Shown here: positions 44,201 to 55,790 of the stretch, in pieces
Layout: each line of letters opens with the position of its first letter
Numbering within the stretch: the stretch's first letter is position 1
Assembly: GCA_910574455.1 (NCBI GenBank)
Contig: CAJSYZ010000003.1
Location: 682,001-746,000, forward strand
From: Trichaptum fuscoviolaceum
Lineage: Eukaryota; Basidiomycota; Agaricomycetes; Hymenochaetales; Trichaptaceae
Reading direction: 5' to 3'
DNA: 64,000 nt
Notes under the pieces: model-generated
The model's input: only the letters and a program-made list of their open reading frames with translations
Database searches by the model: none
What the model was told of the DNA's origin: nothing
Program-made: the position numbers and the translations under genes

Positions 44201-45433
44201 CCACGCATCATTAGAGATCAAGCTACGCTTGAAAGCCTTTGATTCTTACCGCCGATTTTGTTATATCCGTCCTTGCATGAGGGAATTAATCTCTGGCATA
44301 TTCCATAGATGCTCTGAACTCACACTAGAGATTCTATTCCATTGCTTAAGCTTATCAGAATAAAGTGCATCTTTTTCATGCGGGCACCAAGTGACGTCGA
44401 ATATTGAAGACCAAAGCCTAATGAAAGACTCTCTAACTTCGCTCATTGCGTCCGGTCTCCCTAAGATTTCATTATTCATACAAAATCTTCGCCTAAACAT
44501 TGGGACTACATACCACTGGGAGTCACGTCGAAGGCCTTCTCCAGACATTGTACAGGATAAAGCAATGCTTTCCGCAGTGCTTCTGCCCTGTTAATTACAT
44601 CTTCGTCGCCTCCGACAATGCCCAAGTGCGCAATGAAGCATCCCAACTATTATTCGTCAGTCAGAGTATATTTGTTCAACAAGGGTCCCGTACGTACCTC
44701 CACCTGCATCTTTTCACACTCTCTTGAACGGAAGACAGTATCAGAACCGATTCGAAGAGATGTATAGTAAAATACATACCTTTTGTGTTTTGCACATCTG
44801 ACTTTGTATCTCGCGATCGTTTCGTCGTTTGGCCAATCGTCTGTGAGTGCATTTGAGCCATCACAGTAGACATCATCAAAGCCACATTCTTACTCACCCT
44901 TTATATCTCTCTCTTCGTCTCTCGTATCGGTGTTGAGACGTTCCTGTGTAATAGGGTCTGCCTCCGGCGATGAATTTTCGTCTACGTATTTATTTGAGTC
45001 ATCGCGGTCGCCATTATAAAAGACGCATTATTACTCACTCTGATTCGCAGCATCTGAGTTTGCCATATCAGTATTGAGAGGTTCCTTATGCCCAGCGTCC
45101 GCTACTCTCGGTGCGCCATTGCTCTGATGTGGGGCTTCAATAAGTTTCGCAGCTGTTTCCGCGTCAGAAATGATACACAAATGAGTTAATGGTGAGAGAT
45201 ATAGTCACTCACTCTTTTTCTCATCTGCCTTCTGACGCATAAGGTCTCGCATTTCCTTCACGACAGTGAGGATATCGCTCAACGTCTCATTCGGTACTTG
45301 CGTCGAATTGACGCCTTGACACGATCAACATCTCAACGTCATAGATTGCTGATAATCACCAACCTATCCCTAAATCTGTGAAACTGCGTCAGCTTCAAGT
45401 TTGCAACATGAAAAGAAGGAACGAACCAGACAT
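41209..45433 (-). CDS. large four-pass membrane protein, paralog 3
   Basis: ATG at 45433, 79 bases after a TATAAA. The N-terminal exon 3 reads LSDILTVVKEMRDLMRQKAD. The exon-6 donor is a textbook AAG|GTATGT. Repeat 1 has GRPDAMSEVRESFIRLWSS and YVECLEFIHVELFSDLETAM; repeat 2 has CYGLLTSLEMAMFGIGAV. The membrane exon is almost identical to that of paralog 1, and the repeat-1 exons to those of paralog 4. The tryptophan-rich exon is expanded by two to three near-identical 24-bp units (MKWITKAMKWITK). The tail ends EELGE. No break was seen in the parts checked. Confidence 0.72.
42333..42381 (-). repeat. in-frame 24-bp repeats in the tryptophan-rich exon of paralog 3
   Basis: Plus-strand units containing GTGATCCATTTCATGG repeat and encode KWITKAM-type motifs on the minus strand. 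The other paralogs have one or none. Confidence 0.75.
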
Positions 45434-45506
45434 ATCGTTCCCAGCGAGCAGAAGGATATGGAGGTGGGAGGAAAGAGAATCGTCGTCGCTGAAGAGGCTG
45501 GACCCC

Positions 45507-45512
45507 TTTATA
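45507..45512 (-). promoter_or_regulatory. TATA box of paralog 3
   Basis: TATAAAGGGG, same layout as in the other units. Confidence 0.65.
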
Positions 45513-45639
45513 GCACATGCGAATACCATGAGGCAGCCAGCGCTAATCAGGATTATTTTAGGCACTGGCACCAGCAATGGAAGGTCGAATATAGATAAGC
45601 GCTGGTCTGAAAAAGTAGCCAATGTGCACGAAGGTCTCC

Positions 45640-46500
45640 TCGCATCACCTGTGAAGTCCGAGCGCGAAGTCTTCGAGGTGTCTGGTACCTAGCGGCAGGA
45701 CTCGGAACACAGTACCGCCATAGTGCTTCGAGGTTTCACCGTCACAAGATAATAACCTGACGATCCAAAACGTACATCGTGTTGTCAGTCGTAAAGACAG
45801 ATCAGACATTATCCCAAGAATGCAATCCCCAAGAGCTTTGGATCCAGAGGCGGTGTAGGGTATTAGAGATAGCAAGACTCGACAATGCAACAGAAACGGA
45901 ATGTGGCGAGCGACAATCCGTGCAAGAGAGCGGTTCGAACCTAAGACTCAGGCGAAAGTGTCGACCACATTCAAGGAGAACTGACCAGCGTCGATATGAG
46001 ATTTGACGTGCAGGAAAGCAGGAAGAAGACATGGGGTGGGGGTATGACAGATGAGACAGGCACTGAGTGATAACACGTAGGAATGGCGAGATAGTCGGAG
46101 TTTGATACCAACAGCGGGAGGCGTGAAGACAACTCGCATGCTACATCGTTGCAATTCCCTCTGGTAAGGTCAGTCAATCTTCCATGCCAAAGAAAATGTG
46201 CTGTACTTGCTCGAAATCTGATGTGAAGATGTACTCAGTGTCATAAGTGACCGGTGACCGTACAAGAGTCTAGAACCAATTGATTGTTGAAAGGATACCC
46301 AGAATTCAGTCGTTGATAGGGAATGCATGAAGAGGAGGGCGTCAACTGCATTTCTCATATTTCCTGATCGGTGATGAGCGACGGAGGAAGAAAAGCGTGG
46401 TGGTGGGCTTTCGGGCAATAAACATATGTATCCGGCAATTTAAATCGGCGACTCGGAGAATACTACAAGTAGCCGGTCCGGGTGCGCTTTTCGTTGGTCT
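45640..46500. other. conserved upstream region, unit 3
   Basis: Counterpart of 27640-28480; no complete frame. Confidence 0.4.
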
Positions 46501-48230
46501 CAGACTTTCAGTCTTCAGACGAGTCGTCTATTTTGTTTTTGGTGGTTCCTTACCGCAATCCCGACATATTTTCTGCAACATTGACGAGTTTTGTGACAAT
46601 GGCCGGATCGCCTTGCTACGGATGCTGTGATGGTGTGCTTAGACAGTGGGCGGTTTTTGAGGCTCGGTCCGTGCAGAATTCCTTTCATGGAGCGAATTCA
46701 CTCAACTTTCTCGCGACTCCTTCATTCATTCTCAATGCCTCCTTCCTATCCTTTCTCATGTGATCTTCGCTGTATGATTCATCCCAATGTGCGACGCAAA
46801 CAAGACCACTGGTGCACTTTCGCGTGAACTACCATCCGAAGGGGGACAGTGGGCCGAAAAAGCAAGATGAGAAGTTAATGTTGGGCGAAATAGCGAGAGA
46901 GATTTAGGTACGCACATATGCTCCTGGCGTGTCATTTTTTTTACCTTCCACCCTTTCTTCCTTTCCACATGTACCCTCCACCGATTTGCGCGAGGGTATT
47001 ATCCTGTTCCTCGCTTTCAAAGATCGCATTCTTCGTCTTGTCATTCCGCAGAATCACGACCGACACTTACTCCCGCCGATCTCTCGCGTCGCGTACTAGA
47101 ATGCAATCCCTACGAGCTCATGCAACCCTTCAAAGCGCTCGTCTCATTCTGCGCATGTGGCGTCGCCGTCTGTGCAATACTTCGCACATCCAGCCTCTTG
47201 CTCGTGCATTACCCTCTGTTTGCGCGCCTCAGCTTATCCATCTATAATCTCCAGTCGTATCCACCGCAAAGTGCTTTATTTGCAGTGTCTCCCCTAACTT
47301 GCGTTTTCCTTAACTTGCATGGTGCTTGCATCGCAGTTCTCTGACGGCTGGGCAACGTGAAGATCGGATGGGCGCGCTGGGCCTCGATGAGGCTGGTGTG
47401 CCGTCACAGGAAAGGTGGTTTGAGGTTCCAAAGGAGGAAATATAGTTCCAAAGGACGGAGAAGAAGAGGAGAGGATGGCGATCCTGAAGGAAGAGACTGT
47501 CGCCTGATTCTTCCATCAGGCAAACCGCGAAATCAGCTTTGTCCGTATCCTTGCACCAGCATCTCATACTCGGCTCAGACGCCAACACCGGTAACGGAAG
47601 GCATTTGTTGTTGGCTGAGACCTTGCGCGTCGTGTCCTTGTGGCCTCCACATCGAATGTTTCTGTATCTTTCGTGGAGATAAAAAGGTGCTTCGCCCGAG
47701 CCTATGTATGTGTTTCCTCGCGAAAGTGAGCCCTCAGCATCCGTTCAGCTTCCGGTCATCGTGGACGCAGTCCAAAGCTCACTGTACCTATAAGAGATGC
47801 TCGTATGGACAATGAGGGTGCATAGAGGTGAGAGTCGAAGACGAACTTCGGGGGAAGAAATGCGTGCTCCTGATCCGACTCGGAGTTCGGCACTCGGCAA
47901 GTCAAGCGATAGCCGATACTTTCGCAATGGCAACCTCCGGAATATGACGAGATTCTTGTCGCTGGCGACTCAGAGAATAACCGGCCGGGCCCGTCGCGCT
48001 GCTTCCCTGTTCAGCAACTCCTCTTCAGCAATCAACGAGCCGCACCTTCACTCACGTTTACAAATGCTTTGACTCTCTTGCACCCTGCGACGCAAACAAA
48101 GACACTCTTGCACCTTCGCGCTAACTACACACCGAAGGGGAGAAAAGCCTCGAAAGAGCGCGATGTGGAAGTTAATGTTATGCGGAATGATGGATGAGAT
48201 GAGGGTGCGCACCGTCATTGAGGAAAGTTG
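46500..48230 (+). pseudogene. A block of unit 3
   Basis: Best-preserved hydrophobic frame of the A blocks: MQPFKALVSFCACGVAVC (ATG at 47120), LLLVHYPLFARL and FLNLHGACIAVL, then a TGA. The downstream LGLDEAGVPSQER piece is present. Confidence 0.45.
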
Positions 48231-48289
48231 CTTTTAGATGAGGTGTGTATACCGCTTTTTGTGTCCTATCATTATCGACTAACACTTTC

Positions 48290-49950
48290 TTAACGTCGAG
48301 CTGGGAGGCCTGGAGTGCTAGATCCCAATTTACTCTGTCTCGCCTATTCTGCTTGGCAGAACACCGGGTAATCACTTGCCAATGCTTATTTGCCCTTTTA
48401 CTTCCGCCAACCCTTCCATGACGCATACCAAAACCTCATTCCCTACGAGCACGCTTCAAAGTAATCACCTCATTCGTCCTCTGTACTATTACTAGCAACT
48501 TCGATCTCTTGCCCGTGTACCATCTGCTATACGCGCACAACCCAAAGCGCATCAGTCTCTGTCTCCTTTCACTTGCATTCTGCCTACCTTACCTGTGGCG
48601 CGAATCCTTCGACGCATTGGTGGCTGAACGTCATGAAGCTAGATTATGCGGTCCGGGTCACCATGAGGATGAGATGCTGTGACTTGCAGCCGGTTCTTTG
48701 GGGAAAGGAAGTCATAAACCTCGAGCGGAAGGAGGAGGCATGGAGGTACTGCCCAAGAGAGAGAGGATAGTCAAACAGGTTGACGAAACTGGGGGTGCTA
48801 AATGATCTGAGGTGGAGTAAAGCTCGGAAGAGGACAGATTGTTTGTTGGGAGGTACGCAAAATTATTTCAATATTGACTTATAGCATCGGACTGACCTCC
48901 GCTCAAATATCAGTCTGAAACATCAAGCATGACCTTGACGGTTGCGTACAATCTGATCGACTCGTATGTCCTCCCACCAATACCGTAATTTCCTCGAGTC
49001 GGTGAGGGATACGAAGGTAGCTGGTGCAAGTGACGTCATGGCCGACGTCCTCGAGTTTATCCCTGCACTTTCACCTTCTACCTCAACTATGTCATCAGTG
49101 GATGCAATCGAGGATGTACTGAAATCCATCAAGCTCATCCTACGAAGCGGCATCTCGCGCAATCACGACCGAAGAATATTACTTGCCTTTTTACTCGCGC
49201 ACCTTCGCGATGCTTGCGCTGAATACTCCGCTTACGCTCTCCGATCTTGCGCAACTCTTGAAAGCCATCATCTTTCCTCGCATGCGCGTCGGCATCCTAA
49301 GTCGACTCAACCCCTTGCTCGTCAAACTACCACCATTCCTCGGTCCATTGAATCCGGATCTCTAGATCACAGCGTCTTGATCGCAGCTCAGCCACTGCCA
49401 AAGCAATGGACCCTGCCCTGTTGAGTTCGTAGTTAAAACCATAGAAGACGAAGGCGATACCGGCGATTTCGACGTGTTTTCAGTTGGAAAGGGACAGCTG
49501 GACGCTTTTTCATATGAGACTAAGAAGAGGGAACTGCATCGGAATATTCAGCTTTTTTCAAGAATCCCATAAAAGTCGATTTCTAGCGAGCTAAAGTCTT
49601 TACAGTCGGCACCATCTCTTCTCCCTCCCCCTCTATCTGCCTTGTTAACCTTACTTCCTCATGCAGCCTTCCTGTGGAGTCCCGCATCAGCTAATAGCGT
49701 CGAAATCGGTCCATGGTCACTGGCAGGCGAATCTTGGCCAGCATACTCAAGTAAATAACCTTGTCCTCATCCCCGTACAAATCTTCTGAACTTGACCTTG
49801 TCTTTCCATGTCCGGAACTCTACAAAGACCACTGGTATCCCCAGACCCAGATCCGTGCGGAGCTGTCGTTCACTGGCACTTCTCGACTTCGATTGAATAA
49901 CTTAGATTATCTGGCTAGTCCAGTTATGTATCTAACTCATTAATGCATTG
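48290..49950 (+). pseudogene. B block of unit 4 (least damaged copy)
   Basis: Reads RDTKVAGASDVMADVLEFIP, then a shifted frame FYSRTFAMLALNTPLTLSDL, later SANSVEIGPWSLAGESWPAY with TGG at 49735-49737, an intron with a GTAA donor, and a last exon ELYKDHWYPQTQIRAELSF ending LDYLASPVMYLTH with TAA. Because the TGG is kept only here, this copy is closest to the ancestral gene, although it still carries a frame change. It ends about 640 bp from the converging paralog 4. Confidence 0.5.
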
Positions 49951-50581
49951 GCATAACACCCTCTTTGAGTTCAAGCTGTGCAAGTAGGCGTCGAAATAAG
50001 TGAGAACCAGCGGTGCGACTCAGGATCGCAACTAGCAAGTGACACGCCTTGCAGACAAAAAGACAGAGAACAGGGCCTCGCGAGCTGACGCGTTGCATTC
50101 GGCCGCATGACACGAAGGCCCAGTGCGAGGAAACGCGTATAAAGCGGCCACTCCATGAATGACTTGGCAGACGAAGTTGTGCAGGCGGAAGAGAGTTCGG
50201 GTAAGCACGAGCTGGAAGAAAGCGAAGACAGATCTCGTTGTACGTCAACGTCGTTGCAGAGAGGGCGTGTATAAAATGGGAGAAACATCCATCCAATCCA
50301 TCCGCAACGTTCAACGGACACGTCAGACATCAATCTGACATTCCGGCGCCATTCAAGAACATTCGGTGGTTCAAGATCAAATAACTTGCAATGTGAGAAA
50401 ACGTTAATTACATAGCAGGAGACGGAATAAAAGCATCATTATAAGCGAATGTGGAAAATTCTTTCGTATGTGCACTTTCTACTTGCGCCGTTCTATGGAT
50501 ATGAATTTGAGAAAGTTAATCTCGATGAATCAATGACTGAACATACCCCTTCTGCAAAATCCGGCATCACTCTCACAGCTC
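49951..50581. other. spacer before the 3' end of gene copy 4
   Basis: No supported gene; conserved between units. Confidence 0.5.
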
Positions 50582-53500
50582 TTACTCGTTCTTGTTCTCC
50601 AATGTGGACGTAACTTCTTCAATCTCATTGAGCGTAGCCACTCCCGTTCCTATTACAGGAGTGTTTGGCAGCACGTTCGGATCTGCAGGCGTAGATCCAA
50701 CCGTTACTGCGCTTGGGGACGCAGTCGACGGAGGGTGTTCATCAAGAGGAGGAGCAGGATGGTCTAGCTGGCCTGAGCTATCCGGTTTGACCTCCATCTG
50801 TGTTGAAGGCAAATGTTCCACGTCTTCATGAAGGGAAGCGGGCTGGCTTGATTGAGGCGGGGTGGCCTGAGTGGATGCGGTGTTATCTTGATCTTCGTCA
50901 GCAACTTCTGGTCCTAGAGGTAAAGGGTCAATGTCGGCATGCTCTGCCACCGCGTCGGGATGCTGCTGCTCCTCAATCTTCCTGCGTGCTTTTTCGCGTT
51001 CATCAATCCATGCGGATCGTACTACATCGAGTAATTTCTTCCTGAGGTCTGGGTAACCCCAAAGAAATATGTCGTTTACACGCTTTGCAAATTCTTCATT
51101 CTCCATACTAATACATGTTAGTATGCTCTTCATGTTAAAATGGACATGTGCTTACATCCAAGTTTTCCTAGATTTAAATTCAGACATGACCCAATCGGCC
51201 GTGTCAGCGTTGAAGGTCGTCAACAGAGCTTCACAAAACTCGTTTTCAGCGTTCTTGGCATGGTTTTCCGCTTGGGCTTCCTCTGGCCCCTCAGCTTTCT
51301 CATGTTGCTCTTCTCGTCCAGATTCAACGTCGCCTTCTGTCCTTCCGGAAGGGAAACATGCGCATATATGCACCCGAACAAAATGACCAAAGGTAGAAAA
51401 TGCCTTCTTTGTTACCAGCCAGCCCTTCTTCATCGGATATACGATGAAGCGGATAATTCTGGAAAGAAGGTACGGATTTGGCCAGTCACGATTCCAAATA
51501 ATGTCGTAGTTTAGACGTGCTACGCGGTTGTCAATCCCGAATGCCCTATTACGAAATGTCAGTACGAACTTGAGCGGCGATGGGGAGATTCAAAATACAA
51601 GAAGAAGTTTCGTTGCAGATGCAACTTCTTGTCACGGTATTCCCGCCGTGGGTGTCGAATCCATATCCAAACTTGCAGATTTTTGGTCCATTTCCAAGCT
51701 TTGCCGCACCATTTCCACACTCGCAGATCTTCGATCCACTGCAATGCCTTCCCAATCCATTTAGCCAATACTGATTCACGCTTGAGCTGGTATATAAACC
51801 ATAGCATAACTGCCAGTAAGCACATGCCATGCAGTCCGGTGAGGATACTTGTTGCAAAAGAGACAAATCGTGGCTGGAAAAATGTCAGTTCTGTGGAAAT
51901 CTTATAATACATGATGCCGCACCTGGAGAGACAGATAAGCGAACAGGTTCAATCCAAGGACAAAAGCAACAGCCGCAATGATCAGGAACAGCATGGGCGC
52001 TTTGTCAAACCACATGCGAATGAGCCGAGGAGGTACACAGGAGTCATAGCTTTCAAAGACATCAATCATCCATTGGCGAAATAAAGATGAAATCACGCAC
52101 ATCGAAGACTTCCTCCACGTCAAGCCCAGCAAGCTACTCACACCAGACGATACACTAAAGACCAGCGACAAGAACCAAAATAGGTTGACGACTCCTCTCA
52201 AGGAATTAGACGGCACCGCATCCGTCTCCGCATACGTGAACTGGAGCGTGGTCGCTGTCACGCTGGAGAAGAAGGTGGCGATCGTAGTTAAGTTGACATA
52301 TCGCGTTGTATCCCTCTCCATCTGATCAACAAGGAACTTTGGAAGGGCTAACTTAAAGTTAGAGCGGCATGAACGTAGTGAATGGCAAGGTACTTACCCT
52401 CCTTTCCGAACGTCTTCAGCTCTTCAGCCACATTTCCGACATCGATTGGAGCAAGGTTGTCTTTTGGCTCTTCTACCGCGTAACTCACGCCAACCATTAT
52501 GGAATTCGACTCGGGGAGAAGCTCATCGCAAATGTAATCCAGGAAACGATCCGAACGGTGAGATCTTACTGTATTGAAGTTGTCAGATATTATTTTACCG
52601 GAAAGTAATCTTTAATATATACCTAACAGTTTCGGCAATCCAGCCTTCATGACGAACATATTAGAACCAGATATGACCCGCAGTTGCGAGACTCACCCGT
52701 ACACAAACCACCCATTTCCTGACTTTACGGAAATAGAACGCATGTTTTTGATGGTAAAGGCTTTCCTGGAATTCATTTATAGCTGAATACAGATTCACAA
52801 AAGATGTTACAACGGCGCCAACTTCTGTCTGTCGCCCTAAAGCCATATTCAGTTCCTAGTATAAACTTTATGACATTACGCACCAAACGGTTGTACGGCC
52901 AAAGCGTCAACTGGCTCTGTAAGCCTCTTCTGGAGTTTCTTTGAAGCTGTGATAACCGTACTGTCACCTCCAATGATTCGGTAGTGTTCAATGAGATGGT
53001 TCAGCTGTTTTCATTGTTAGCAGTAGTTTTCAGTAATTATAAGCAAATGTTGACCTCTTCCTGCATTTTAATGCATGATCTAGATCAAAATAGATCTGTT
53101 AATCTAGAAACTGTCAGGGATTAGGATATAAACCGTACTGTCTGTGTGTTGCAAAATGTTTTCCAAAGTCCGAAATCTTCTCGTCTCCCAGGAAAACTGT
53201 CTCGGATGGGGAAACAAGATTTATGTATTCCTGGCATTGGTTCACAAGACCTTCTGTCTTCTGCGTAGACAGCCATTCATGAAAGGCTTTGGAATAATCG
53301 AGGTCGTTGTAATAGAGAGTAGTGTCAGTGCCGGAGCATTCAATTGCAACAAACTACTTACATTTCTCTTCGAATGTTGTCAGCGCTTCGACGACACCAT
53401 CCATCTCCGTTTCCAAGTCGGAGAATAATTTGTCGTGGATGAATTTCAAGCATTCAACATATTTTCTTCCCCTCACGAGGCCTGCGCCACGCATCATTAG

Positions 53501-54723
53501 AGATCAAGCTACGCTTGAAAGCCTTTGATTCTTACCGCCGATTTTGTTATATCCGTCCTTGCATGAGGGAATTAATCTCTGGCATATTCCATAGATGCTC
53601 TGAACTCACACTAGAGATTCTATTCCATTGCTTAAGCTTATCAGGATAAAGTGCATCTTTTTCATGCGGGCACCAAGTGACGTCGAATATTGAAGACCAA
53701 AGCCTAATGAAAGACTCTCTAACTTCGCTCATTGCGTCCGGTCTCCCTAAGATTTCATTATTCATACAAAATCTTCGCCTAAACATTGGGTCTACATACC
53801 ACTGGGAGTCACGTCGAAGGCCTTCTCCAGACATTGTACAGGATAAAGCAATGCTTTCCGCAGTGCTTCTGTCCTGTTAATTACATCTTCGTCGCCTCCG
53901 ACAATGCCCAAGTGCGCAATGAAGCATCCCAACTATTATTCGTCAGTCAGAGTATATTTGTTCAACAAGGGTCCCGTACGTACCTCCACCTGCATCTTTT
54001 CACACTCTCTTGAACGGAAGACAGTATCAGAACCGATTCGAAGAGATGTATAGTAAGATGTATACATTTTGTGTTTCGCGCATCTGACTTTGTATCTCGC
54101 GATCGTTTCGTCGTTTGGCCAATCGTCTGTGAGTGCATTTGAGCCATCACGGTAGCTAACACCAACGATACATCGTTGCTCACCCTCTTCATCGGTCTCT
54201 ATGCTTGCTGTCTCAGTGATGAGCGATTCCTGAACAGTAGCGCCTGTTTCTGATGGTGAATAGTCGCCTACATATCCATTTGAGATTTCTCGGCTGCCAT
54301 CATGAAAGATGCATCGATACTCGCTCTGATTCGCACTATCTGAGCTTGCTGAATCATGATTGAGAGGTCCCTGACTAGCATCGTCTGCTACGTCTGCTGA
54401 GCCATGGCCTAAAGGTGAAGCTTCACTAAGTGTTGCAGCTATTTCCGCGTCAGAAAGGATTCACGCATGCGTTGGTGACTTGAGAGCGATTGTCACTCAC
54501 TCTTTTCTTGTTCTGTCTTCCGAATCATATGGTCGCGCATCTCCTTCACGACAGTGAGGATATCCTTCAACGTGTCATTCGATATTTGCGTTGGATTGAC
54601 GCCTAGGCACTATCAATATCCCAACGACATAGATTGCTGGTAATTGCGAACCTATTTCTGGATCTGTGAAACCGCGTCAGCTGAAAGTCTGCAACTTGAG
54701 GTAAGAAGGAACGAACCCGACAT
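50582..54723 (-). CDS. large four-pass membrane protein, paralog 4 (reference copy)
   Basis: Exons by eye: 54723-54717, 54663-54652, 54602-54501, 54438-54325, 54267-54184, 54126-54066, 54008-53984, 53932-53800, 53746-53610, 53557-53536, 53481-53362, 53286-53139, 53079-53055, 53004-52884, 52836-52697, a 22-nt exon near 52645, 52568-52398, 52347-52101, 52049-51923, 51873-51599, 51545-51156, 51107-50582. The sum is 3,009 nt (1,002 residues). Most introns are 49-63 nt. Residues 1-127: acidic, disordered. 127-272 and 322-481: two copies of a five-exon domain (SFIRLWSS...HEKDALYPDKLKQW and SFVNLYSA...HQKHAFYFRKVRKW). Four predicted helices: ATFFSSVTATTLQFTY, LFWFLSLVFSVSSGV, MLFLIIAAVAFVLGLNLFAY, GLHGMCLLAVMLWFIY. 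Then a Trp-rich segment (about 635-690), a basic cytosolic-type part, and a Pro/Ser/Glu tail. One donor is GC (54324-54323). I do not recognise the family; membrane location is inferred. Confidence 0.8.
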
Positions 54724-54796
54724 ATCTTTCACAGCGAGCAGAAGGATGTGGAGGTGGGAGGAAAGAGAGTCGTCGGCGCTGAAGAGGCTCGACCCC

Positions 54797-54802
54797 TTTA
54801 TA
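54797..54802 (-). promoter_or_regulatory. TATA box of paralog 4
   Basis: TATAAAGGGG 79 bases before the ATG at 54723. Confidence 0.65.
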
Positions 54803-54939
54803 GCACATGCGAATACAATGAGACAGCCAGCGCTAATCAAGGTAATTTTAGGCACTGGCACCAGCAATAGAAGGTCGAATACAGATAAGCGCTGGTATGA
54901 AAAGTAGTCAAGGTGCACGAACGTCTCCTCGCATCACCT

Positions 54940-55790
54940 GTGAAGTCCGAGCGCGAAGCCTTCGAGGTGTCTGGTACCTAGCGGCAGGACTCGGAACACA
55001 GTACCGCCATAGTGCTTCGGGGTTTCACCCTCATAAGATAATATCCTGACGATCCCAGACGTAGATCGTGTTGTCAGTCGTAAAGACAGATCAGACATTA
55101 TCCCAAGAACGCAATCCCCAAGAGATTTGGATCCAGAGGCGGTGTAGGGTATTAGAGATCGCAAGACTCGACAATGCAACAGAAACGGAATGTGGAGAGC
55201 GACAATCCGTGCGAGAGAGCGGTACAAACTTAAGACTCAGGGGAAAGTGTCGACCACGTTCAAGGAGAACTGGGCAGCGACGATATGATATTTGATGTGC
55301 AAGAAAGCAGGAAGAAGACATGGGGGTTATGACAGATGAGACTGGGCGCTGTGTGATATGTAAAACGTGGCAATGGCGAGATAGACAGAGTTTGAAACTA
55401 ACAGCGGCGAAGTGAGAGCAATGCGAATGCTATATCATTGCAATAACCTCTGGTAAGTTCACTTGATCTTCCGTGGCAACCGAATGTGCTGTAGCCACTC
55501 GAAATCTGATGTGAAGATGTACTCAGTGTCATAAGCGTCCGGTGACCGTACGAGAGTCCAGAACAGATTGATTGTTATAAGGATAGCCATACTTGTGTCG
55601 TTGATAAGGAATGCATGGAGAGGAGGGCGTCAGTTGCAATTCTCTTATTTCTTGAACGGTGATGGGCGACGGAGGAAGAAAAGTGTGGCGGTGCGGGGCT
55701 TCCGGGCAATAAACATATGTATCCGGCAATTTGAATCGTTAACTCGGAAATTACTAGCCGGTCCGGGTGCGCTTTTCGTCTCCGAGTCTT
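54940..55790. other. conserved upstream region, unit 4
   Basis: Counterpart of 27640-28480; no complete frame. Confidence 0.4.

Noticed and set aside
45645..45890. Minus-strand frame ending LEDFALGLHR just upstream of each array gene as a possible upstream exon
   Set aside because: It ends 23 bases before the false TTG frame and no splice joins it in frame to the gene. It is kept only as part of the conserved upstream region.
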